Source: Variovorax paradoxus (GTDB lineage: Bacteria > Pseudomonadota > Gammaproteobacteria > Burkholderiales > Burkholderiaceae_C). From it: DNA of 64,000 nt. Below the pieces are notes generated by a model, which had not been told where the DNA came from, searched no databases, and worked only from the letters and a program-made list of their open reading frames with translations. The translations under genes were made by a program, and so were the position numbers. This document shows positions 38,616 through 45,652 of this stretch, one piece after another. The DNA is taken from the NCBI RefSeq assembly GCF_030815855.1, contig NZ_JAUSXG010000001.1:806001-870000 (forward strand), in the 5' to 3' direction. The stretch's first letter is position 1. Every line of letters starts with the position of its first letter.

Positions 38616-39332
38616 ATGCCAGTACGCCACAACGAATACGGCCAGTCCATCGGTCACCTGATGCCCGAATGGAGTCCGCGCCAGGTGCCGCCGCGCGAGC
38701 CCGTCGAAGGGCGCTATTGCACGCTCGAGCCCGTGAATGCCGCAAAGCACGCCGACGACCTGCACGCCGCCTACGCGCAGGCCCCGGACGGCCGCGACTG
38801 GACCTACCTGGGCGTCGAGCGGCCCGCCGACCTTAAAGCCACGCGCGCCCACATCGAGCGCCTCGCGCAGAGCACCGATCCGCTGCACTTCGCCGTCATC
38901 GACAGGCAGAGCGGGCGGGCCATCGGCACGTTGTCGCTGATGCGCATCGACGTCGCGAACGGCGTGGTCGAGGTCGGCCACGTCAACTTCTCGCCCCTTC
39001 TGAAGCACACGCCGATGTCGACCGAGGCGCAGTACCTGCTGATGAAACTCGCCTTCGACGAACTCGGCTACCGTCGCTACGAGTGGAAGTGCGACAACTT
39101 CAACGAACCGTCGAAGCGCGCGGCCAGGCGGCTGGGCTTCCGGTTCGAAGGCATCTTCCGGCAGGCGATCGTCTACAAGGGCCGCAGCCGCGACACCGCG
39201 TGGTTCTCGATCGTCGACAGCGAATGGCCGGCGCTGCGCACGGCATTCGAGCGCTGGCTGGCCCCGGAAAACTTCGATTCAGAGGGCAAGCAGCGCATGG
39301 CGCTCGGCAGCTTCCGCGTGCCGCGCGACTGA
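38616..39332 (+). CDS. GNAT-family N-acetyltransferase (RimJ/RimL-like)
   Basis: The 238-residue enzyme has the GNAT elements of the RimJ/RimL branch: LHFAVIDRQSGRAIGTLSLM, VVEVGHVNFSPLLKHTPMSTEAQ and RRYEWKCDNFNEPSKRAARRLGFRFEG. Members acetylate protein N-termini or small amines using acetyl-CoA. The acceptor here is unknown. It is divergent from the MocR regulator, which may control it. The product ends with FRVPRD, and ApaH converges from the other side. Confidence 0.88.
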   Translation: MPVRHNEYGQSIGHLMPEWSPRQVPPREPVEGRYCTLEPVNAAKHADDLHAAYAQAPDGRDWTYLGVERPADLKATRAHIERLAQSTDPLHFAVIDRQSGRAIGTLSLMRIDVANGVVEVGHVNFSPLLKHTPMSTEAQYLLMKLAFDELGYRRYEWKCDNFNEPSKRAARRLGFRFEGIFRQAIVYKGRSRDTAWFSIVDSEWPALRTAFERWLAPENFDSEGKQRMALGSFRVPRD

Positions 39333-39363
39333 CGGCTTGGGGGGCTTTGGGGGCCCGGCAGAT

Positions 39364-40218
39364 TCAGCCGGGCTTCTGCGCCTGCTCGCACTTCACCTGG
39401 ATCAGCTCGCGCTCGTCCAGCGTCGCGCCGATGCGCACCGCGCTCAGGCAACCGCCCCAGACGCAGCCGGTGTCGGTGGAAAGCAGGTCGGGCCGCGAGA
39501 GCCAACCGAGTGTCGACCAGTGGCCGAACGCAACCGTGGCATTCGCGGTCTTGCGGCCGGGCACGTCGAACCACGGCATGAAGCCTTCGGGCGCGGTGGC
39601 GGCGCCGTCCTTGGTTTCGAACTCCATCACGCCTTCGGCCGAGCAGAAGCGCATGCGCGTGAGCGCGTTCACGATGGCCCGCAGGCGCGCGCTGCCCGTG
39701 AGCGTGTCGCTCCACTGCGCGGGCTCGTTGCCGTACATGCCGAGCAGGAATTCGCCCAGCGCCGGGCCGCGCAGCACGGATTCGACCTCCGCCGCCAGCA
39801 CCAGCGTGTCGCCCACCGTCCACTGCGGCAGCACGCCGGCGTGCACCATGAGCAGGTCGCCTGCCTTGTCGCCCTGGCCGATCTGCATGTGCAGCGCCAT
39901 GTGTTGCTGGCGCACCCATTCGAGCATGGCTTCGCTGTCGGGCGCCTCGAGCAGGCCGCCGAGCGTGTCCTTGCGGCTGGGCTTGCGCGCGCCGTGCGCC
40001 ACGCCCAGCAGATGCAGGTCGTGGTTGCCGAGCAGGCTCAGCGCCGAGGCGCCGTAGCCCTGCACGCGGCGCAGCACCGCGGCCGAATCGGGGCCGCGGT
40101 TGACCAGGTCGCCGAGCAGCACGACGGTGTCGCGGCTGGGGGAAAAACCGATCTTGTCGAGCAGTTGCTGGAGGGCGGCGTCGCAGCCCTGGATATCGCC
40201 GATCAAGTAAAGTGCCAT
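39364..40218 (-). CDS. apaH: Bis(5'-nucleosyl)-tetraphosphatase, symmetrical (ApaH)
   Basis: The 284-residue calcineurin-like phosphoesterase has the metal motifs YLIGDIQGCD (GDxxG), LLGDLVNRGPDS (GDxxxRG), LLGNHDLHLLG (GNHD), VHAGVLPQW and FGHWSTLG. It splits Ap4A-type dinucleotides into two ADP, limiting alarmone-like Np4N and NpnN RNA caps. Length and order match ApaH. Its start codon is 23 bp from the divergent CNNM gene, so the two promoters overlap. It is the nearest known nucleotide-hydrolase gene to the PurA-like operon. Confidence 0.95.
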   Translation of the reverse strand: MALYLIGDIQGCDAALQQLLDKIGFSPSRDTVVLLGDLVNRGPDSAAVLRRVQGYGASALSLLGNHDLHLLGVAHGARKPSRKDTLGGLLEAPDSEAMLEWVRQQHMALHMQIGQGDKAGDLLMVHAGVLPQWTVGDTLVLAAEVESVLRGPALGEFLLGMYGNEPAQWSDTLTGSARLRAIVNALTRMRFCSAEGVMEFETKDGAATAPEGFMPWFDVPGRKTANATVAFGHWSTLGWLSRPDLLSTDTGCVWGGCLSAVRIGATLDERELIQVKCEQAQKPG

Positions 40219-40241
40219 TTCCTTATTTTCACCCCCTGTTC

Positions 40242-41552
40242 ATGGACGTTCTCCTGCTGGCCTTGCTGACCACGCTCAACGCGTTGTTCGCAATGTCCGA
40301 AATGGCCCTTTCAACCAGCCGGCGTGCGCGCCTGGCCGCGCTGGCCGAGACGGGAGACGCCGGCGCGGAAGCCGCGCTCCGGTTGATGGAGGAGCCGACC
40401 CACTTCCTCTCGACCGTGCAGATCGGCATCACCTCGATCGGCATGCTCAGCGGCATCGTGGGCGAGGCCGCCTTCGCGGCGCCGCTTGCGCTCTGGATGG
40501 AAAACCTCGGCGTGGGCCGCGGCACGGCCAGCGTGGCGTCCACCGCCGTGGTGGTGACCGGCATCACCTTCTTCACCATCATCTTCGGCGAACTGGTGCC
40601 CAAGCGCATCGGCCAGCTCTACCCGGAGCCCGTGGCGCTCTGGGTGTCGCGCCCGATGCGCGGGCTCGCCAAGGGCGCCAAGCCTTTCGTGTGGCTGCTC
40701 GCGGGTGCCACGGCCACCGTGCTGAAGCTGCTGCGCATCGACGCCAACGCCGCGCGCTCCATGACCGAGGAAGAAATCTCGGCCAGCCTGGAAGAGGGCG
40801 TGGACGCCGGCGTGATCGAGCAGCACGAGCACCAGATGGTGCGCAACGTGTTCCACCTGGACGACCGCCGGCTCTCGTCGCTGATGATTCCGCGCGCCGA
40901 CATCGAATGGCTCGACGCCTCGGACACCGTGGCACAGGCGCTGCAGAAAGTGGCCGACGCGGGTGCGCTCAACATCGTGCATTCGTGGTACCCGGTGTGC
41001 CGCAATTCGCTCGACGACGTGGTCGGTGTCATCAGCGTGGCGCATCTGTTGCGGCTCGGCACCGGCCATGTCGGCGTGCTCGGGCAGGAAGCCGCGCCCG
41101 CAGTGTTCGTGCCCGAAACGCTCACCGGCATGGAGCTGCTCGAGCAGTTCCGCGAACGTGGCGGCCGGCTGGTGTTCGTGGTCGACGAGTACGGCGTGGT
41201 GCAGGGCCTCATGACGCCGCGCGACATGCTCGAAGCCATCACCGGCGAACTTCAGCCCGGCACGCTGACCGATGCCTGGGCGCGCGAGCGGCCCGACGGC
41301 GTTTGGGAGCTCGACGGGCTGATGCCCGTGTCCGAGTTGCGCGCGCGGCTCGGAATCCGCGAGCTGCCTGAAGAAGAGCGCGGGCGCTACAACACGGTGG
41401 CCGGCCTGCTGATGTCCGTCTCCGGCCATCTGCCCAAAACCGGCGAGGTCATCGAGTGCGCGGGCTGGCATTTCGAGATTGCCGCGCTCGAGGGGCGTCG
41501 CATCGACAGGGTGCTGGCTGCGCCCGACAAGTCGGCCGCGAAGAGCGACTAG
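40242..41552 (+). CDS. CNNM/CorC-type hemolysin-family membrane protein
   Basis: The 436-residue protein has an N-terminal CNNM transmembrane domain (about residues 1-180, three to four helices with SEMALSTSRRARLAAL and FGELVPKRIGQLYPEP). Two CBS domains follow (about 200-330), then a C-terminal CorC/HlyC transporter-associated domain (to about 425). Such proteins bind adenine nucleotides through CBS and influence Mg2+/Co2+ homeostasis. A GTG at 40212 would overlap apaH, so ATG 40242 is preferred. It is the first gene of the five-gene operon; the next starts 8 bp after its stop codon. Confidence 0.9.
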   Translation: MDVLLLALLTTLNALFAMSEMALSTSRRARLAALAETGDAGAEAALRLMEEPTHFLSTVQIGITSIGMLSGIVGEAAFAAPLALWMENLGVGRGTASVASTAVVVTGITFFTIIFGELVPKRIGQLYPEPVALWVSRPMRGLAKGAKPFVWLLAGATATVLKLLRIDANAARSMTEEEISASLEEGVDAGVIEQHEHQMVRNVFHLDDRRLSSLMIPRADIEWLDASDTVAQALQKVADAGALNIVHSWYPVCRNSLDDVVGVISVAHLLRLGTGHVGVLGQEAAPAVFVPETLTGMELLEQFRERGGRLVFVVDEYGVVQGLMTPRDMLEAITGELQPGTLTDAWARERPDGVWELDGLMPVSELRARLGIRELPEEERGRYNTVAGLLMSVSGHLPKTGEVIECAGWHFEIAALEGRRIDRVLAAPDKSAAKSD

Positions 41553-41560
41553 GCCGGCCG

Positions 41561-42547
41561 ATGCTCTCGCTGCTGGCCCTCGGCTGCCCTCAATGCTCGG
41601 CGCCGCTGCCGCGTGCCGCGCGCTGGCGCACCGTCAACTGCAGCTATTGCGGCGCCACCATCACGCGTGGCCAGGAAACGGTCGAGCGCGAGAGCTTTCG
41701 CGCGGCGCTGCGCCGCGCGAATGCCGACAGCGGCACGGGGCGCACGCTGCAATGGCGCGGCGCGCGCTACCGGGTGCTCGCGCCCTTGGGTTTCGGCGAG
41801 CACAGCGAAGTGTTGCTGGCCGAGCGGCTGGGCGCGCTGCCCGAGCGCGTCACGATCAAGCTGGCGCGCGAGCCGGCGGACGGCGGCTCGCTGCTGCGCG
41901 AGGGCGCCGTGCTGCAGGCGCTGCAAGAACTCTCCATGCCGGGTGCCGCGTACTTCACGCGCCGTCTGCCGCTGCCCGTGGGCACGGGGCTGGCGGAGGG
42001 ATTGGCCGACGGTGGCCGCCAAGCATTGGTGCTGCGCCACCCGAGTGGTTTCTGGGGCAGCCTGCACAACGTGCAACACGCCAATCCGCACGGCATCGAC
42101 CCGCGCCATGCCGTGTGGCTGTGGCGCCGTATGCTCGAAGTGCTGGCCTTCGTGCACGACGCGGGCTGGACCCATCGCGACCTCTCGCCCGCGCATGCGC
42201 TCGTGCATCCGCGCGACCACGGCGTGCTGATCGTCGGCTGGTCTCGGGCGCAGCAGGCCTCCGGGCCGGCACATGCAGCCGCCGCGGCGCGCGACCTGAT
42301 GCAGAGCGCCTGGACCATTCGCGCGGTGCTGCACGGCGTGGCGCCGGGCCGCGATCCGGACGAGAGCCCCGGCTTCGGCGCCCGCACACCCGCGCCGCTG
42401 GCCGCCTTGCTGCGCCAGTGCAGCGAAGACGCCGGTGAATGCCGCCGGCTCGGCGCGCGCGGCATCGAGCAAGCGCTTTCCGCCGCATCGCGCGAAGCCT
42501 TCGGCGCGCCGCAGTTCGTTCATTTCGACCCGGCGCCGCGCGCCTGA
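41561..42547 (+). CDS. Zinc-ribbon protein with degenerate protein-kinase domain (predicted pseudokinase)
   Basis: The 328-residue protein begins with a zinc ribbon: C9-x2-C12 and C27-x2-C30. A kinase-like domain follows from about residue 68 with Gly-rich loop APLGFGEHSEV, ATP-lysine K100 (VTIK) and αC Glu114. The catalytic loop is HRDLSPAHALV (H205-R-D207), with Asp kept but the usual Asn replaced by His212. The DFG triad reads V225-G-W227, lacking the metal-binding Asp. ATP binding may persist but phosphotransfer is doubtful. It sits 30 bp before the VWA gene, recalling the kinase and vWA pairs of Ter-type stress systems. Confidence 0.82.
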   Translation: MLSLLALGCPQCSAPLPRAARWRTVNCSYCGATITRGQETVERESFRAALRRANADSGTGRTLQWRGARYRVLAPLGFGEHSEVLLAERLGALPERVTIKLAREPADGGSLLREGAVLQALQELSMPGAAYFTRRLPLPVGTGLAEGLADGGRQALVLRHPSGFWGSLHNVQHANPHGIDPRHAVWLWRRMLEVLAFVHDAGWTHRDLSPAHALVHPRDHGVLIVGWSRAQQASGPAHAAAAARDLMQSAWTIRAVLHGVAPGRDPDESPGFGARTPAPLAALLRQCSEDAGECRRLGARGIEQALSAASREAFGAPQFVHFDPAPRA

Positions 42548-42577
42548 AGACAACCATTCGAAAACAGAGGAGCACCC

Positions 42578-43552
42578 ATGGGCTACGGAAACTACTCTCA
42601 CGCCGCGCACACGGCACTCATCGCCGACCGCGCCGCCAAGCCCGGCTCCGAGGTGTTCACGCAAACCGCCACGCATCCGCTGATGAACCCGCACGGGCTC
42701 AAGGTGCGCGAGTCGCGCGACAACGCCGACCACCCCAACTCGCTCGGCATTGCATTCGCGCTCGATGTCACGGGTTCGATGGGCGACATTCCGCAGACCC
42801 TCGCGCGCCGCGAGCTGCCCACCTTCATGAAGCTGCTGACCGATTGCGGCGTGGCCGATCCGCAGCTCATGTTCATGGCCATCGGCGACGCGAACTCCGA
42901 CCAGGCGTCGCTGCAGGTGGGGCAGTTCGAGTCGACCGCGCCGCTCATGGACCAGTGGCTGACCTGGAGCTATCTCGAAGGCGGGGGCGGCGGCAGCGGT
43001 GAAGAAAGCTACGAACTGGCCTTCTACGTGATGGCGCAGCACACCGACATGGACTGCTGGGTGAAGCGCAAGAAGCGCGGCTACCTGTTCGTGACCGGCG
43101 ACGAGCTGCCGTACCCGGCCGTTTCGCGCCGCCAGGTCGAAGGGCTCATCGGCGAGAAGCTCGACGAGGACATTCCCATCGAGGAAGTCATTGCCGCCGC
43201 GGCCGAAACCTGCCACCTGTTCTTCCTGATTCCCGACGCGCAGCGCCGTCGCCGCTGCGAGCCGCGCTGGCGCGAACTGCTCGGCGACCACGTGATCTGC
43301 ATGGACTCGCCCGACGACGCCTGCGCCGTTGCCGCCGGCATCGTGGCACTCACGGAAAAAGCCGTGCCCGATCTCGATGGCCTGGCCAGGGTGATGAGCG
43401 CAACCGGCATGGAGAAGCAGCGCGTCAACGGCGTGCTTCATGCGCTCGACGGCTATGCCGCGCTGCTCGACCCCCATGCGCCGCGCCGCGCGCCGCCCAG
43501 CGCTGCGGGATCGGCGCCCCGGTCTTCGTGGTGGAAGCGCCTCTTCGGCTGA
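42578..43552 (+). CDS. von Willebrand factor A (vWA) domain protein
   Basis: The 324-residue protein has a vWA fold. The MIDAS motif reads ALDVTGSMGD (Asp63-x-Thr65-x-Ser67), and a later GGGGGSGEESYELAFY resembles the second metal-site loop. A region rich in charged residues, DEDIPIEEVIAAAAETCHLFFLI, resembles a third metal-interacting segment. No signal peptide or membrane segment is present, so it is cytoplasmic. vWA domains bind partners through Mg2+ and often work with kinases and AAA or Ter proteins. It is in one operon with the pseudokinase, and the next gene starts 7 bp downstream. Confidence 0.85.
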   Translation: MGYGNYSHAAHTALIADRAAKPGSEVFTQTATHPLMNPHGLKVRESRDNADHPNSLGIAFALDVTGSMGDIPQTLARRELPTFMKLLTDCGVADPQLMFMAIGDANSDQASLQVGQFESTAPLMDQWLTWSYLEGGGGGSGEESYELAFYVMAQHTDMDCWVKRKKRGYLFVTGDELPYPAVSRRQVEGLIGEKLDEDIPIEEVIAAAAETCHLFFLIPDAQRRRRCEPRWRELLGDHVICMDSPDDACAVAAGIVALTEKAVPDLDGLARVMSATGMEKQRVNGVLHALDGYAALLDPHAPRRAPPSAAGSAPRSSWWKRLFG

Positions 43553-43559
43553 TGGCCGC

Positions 43560-44948
43560 GTGACCACCACGTCGGCAACTACGACGCGCTACGTCTCACT
43601 GCTCGGCCTGGGCTTTGGCGACTGCGGCAAGGGCCTCTTCACCGACCACCTCTGCGGCGAGCTGCAGGCCCACACCGTGGTGCGTTTCAACGGCGGTGCG
43701 CAGGCGGGGCACAACGTGGTGCTGCCCGACGGCCGCCACCACACCTTTTCGCAGTTCGGTGCCGGCAGCTTCCATGCCGGGGTGGGAACGGTGCTCGCGA
43801 GCCCGGTGGCGGTGCATCCGACGGCGTTGCGCGTCGAAGCGGAAGCGCTGCGCCAGGTGGGCGTCGGCGATGCCTTTTCGCGCCTGCTGGTCGATGCGCG
43901 GTGCCGCGTCACCACGCCGTTTCACCAGGCTGCGGGCCGCCTGCGCGAATGGGCGCGGGGTGCATCGGCGCATGGCAGCTGCGGCGTCGGCGTGGGGGAA
44001 ACGGTGCGGCAGGCACTGGCGGAGCCGGAGCTCGCGCTGCGCTATGGCGACTTGAAATCTCCCGCGCGTGCCTTTGAAAAACTCGAGGCCTCGCGCATGT
44101 CGCTGCGCCGCGGATTCGCCGCACTCGATGCGGCCTCGCTGCATGCCGAAGCCGCCGGCGAACTGGCGATGCTCGAAGACGCCTCGCTCTCGCAGCGCTG
44201 GCTGGAGGCCGCGGCGCCTTGCCTGCGGCAGTCGCCGCCCGCGAGCGCGGACGAAATCGGCAACCGGCTCTCGCGGCCAGGCACCGTGGTGTTCGAAGGC
44301 GCGCAGGGCGTGTTGCTCGACGAGTGGCGCGGCTTTCATCCGCACACGAGCTGGAGCACCATCTCCACAGTGGCCGTCGAAGCCGTGCTGCGCGAGGCAG
44401 GCATCGAGCCCGCCATGCGCGTGCAGCACCTGGGCGTGCTGCGCAGCTATTTGACGCGCCACGGCGCGGGCCCTTTTCCCACGCACGACGCTGGCCTGGA
44501 CAAGCTGCTGGCCGAGCCGCACAACGCCGAGGCCGGCTGGCAGGGCGTGTTCCGCCGCGGCCATCCCGATGCGGTGCTGCTGCGCTATGCGCTCGCTGCC
44601 ACCGGGCCGCTCGACGGGCTGGTGGCAAGCCACCTCGACGCCGTTGATGCAGCGCCGCTGCGCTGGTGCACCGGCTACCGCACGGCAGAGGGCGCGAGCC
44701 TCGACGCGCTGCCGTTCAGCAACGCGCCGGACCTCGGCCACCAGCAGGCACTGACCCGGCTGCTGCAAGGTGCGCAGCCGCTCTACGAACCCGGGCGCAT
44801 CGCCACTGCCGACGAATGGATCGAGCGTGTGCAGGCCGCGAGCGGCTTGCAGGTACGCTATGGTGCATTCGGGCCGACGCGCCGCGCGGTGGTGCGATGC
44901 TTGCATCACAGGTCCCGAAGCCCTCACCACGATCGACCGACACCATGA
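43560..44948 (+). CDS. PurA-like (adenylosuccinate synthetase-family) paralogue
   Basis: The 462-residue protein from GTG 43560 matches adenylosuccinate synthetase over its length. The phosphate loop reads GFGDCGKGLFTD (Asp21, catalytic Asp retained; the usual Glu of GDEGKGK is Cys22). VRFNGGAQAGHNVV keeps catalytic His51, FEGAQGVLLDEW keeps the IMP-site block, and the C-terminus keeps FGPTRRAV. Both catalytic residues are present, so a ligase reaction is plausible. Normal PurA is about 430 residues and not in a vWA operon, so this is a specialised paralogue acting on a purine nucleotide. Its stop overlaps the next start by ATGA. Confidence 0.85.
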   Translation: MTTTSATTTRYVSLLGLGFGDCGKGLFTDHLCGELQAHTVVRFNGGAQAGHNVVLPDGRHHTFSQFGAGSFHAGVGTVLASPVAVHPTALRVEAEALRQVGVGDAFSRLLVDARCRVTTPFHQAAGRLREWARGASAHGSCGVGVGETVRQALAEPELALRYGDLKSPARAFEKLEASRMSLRRGFAALDAASLHAEAAGELAMLEDASLSQRWLEAAAPCLRQSPPASADEIGNRLSRPGTVVFEGAQGVLLDEWRGFHPHTSWSTISTVAVEAVLREAGIEPAMRVQHLGVLRSYLTRHGAGPFPTHDAGLDKLLAEPHNAEAGWQGVFRRGHPDAVLLRYALAATGPLDGLVASHLDAVDAAPLRWCTGYRTAEGASLDALPFSNAPDLGHQQALTRLLQGAQPLYEPGRIATADEWIERVQAASGLQVRYGAFGPTRRAVVRCLHHRSRSPHHDRPTP

Positions 44949-45604
44949 ATCCGACCCAAGACATCTACACCGAGCCGAACGCCGACCCCGACACCCTTGC
45001 CAACCTCGGCCCGCTGCGGGCCATGGCGGGCGTTTGGGAGGGCAGCCGCGGCGTGGACGTGAAGCCCAAGCGCGAAGGCCCCAAGACGCAGGTCTACGTC
45101 GAGCGCTACGAGCTGCAGCCGATCGACCCGCAGACCAACGGCCCCCAGCTGCTCTACGGCCTGCGCTATCACACCTACATCCACAAGCCCGGCCTCACCA
45201 AGATGTACCACGACCAGGTGGGCTACTGGCTCTGGGAGCCGGCCACCGGCACGGTGATGCACACGCTGGCCATTCCGCGCGGGCAGGTGGCCATGGCGAG
45301 CGGCCATGCCAAGGCCGGCGACACGCGCTTCACGCTCAGCGCCGAGCGCGGCAGCCTGGTGAACGGCATCGTGTCGAACCCCTTCATCGAGCAGGCCTTC
45401 ACCACGCTGGCGTGGAACATCACCGTCACGCTCAATGCCGACGGCACCTGGTCTTACGACCAGGACACGGTGATGCAGATCCAGGGCCAGGCCGAACCGT
45501 TCCACCACACCGACCGGAACACTCTCACGCGGGTGCAAGAGCCAGGGCTCAACCCGCTGGCAATGCCGGACGCGCCGGCGCCCGTGGTGGTGTCGAAAGG
45601 GTAG
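44945..45604 (+). CDS. Heme-binding β-barrel (FABP/nitrobindin-like) domain protein
   Basis: The 219-residue protein looks like the lipocalin-like heme-barrel family (nitrobindin/FABP-like). It has LRAMAGVWEGSRGVDVKPK, then YHTYIHKP, YHDQVGYWLWEPATGTVMHTLAIPRGQ and SWSYDQDTVMQI-type strands near the end. Nitrobindin-like proteins bind ferric heme through a C-terminal His; here HHTDRNTLTRV (about residues 188-198) is the candidate. The ATG overlaps the PurA-like stop (ATGA), showing translational coupling. It may sense NO or redox state for the module. Heme binding is not proven. Confidence 0.75.
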   Translation: MNPTQDIYTEPNADPDTLANLGPLRAMAGVWEGSRGVDVKPKREGPKTQVYVERYELQPIDPQTNGPQLLYGLRYHTYIHKPGLTKMYHDQVGYWLWEPATGTVMHTLAIPRGQVAMASGHAKAGDTRFTLSAERGSLVNGIVSNPFIEQAFTTLAWNITVTLNADGTWSYDQDTVMQIQGQAEPFHHTDRNTLTRVQEPGLNPLAMPDAPAPVVVSKG

Positions 45605-45652
45605 GGGCGGCGCGCGGGAGCGGCATGCACCGGACCCGCGCGGCTTGGCGGC

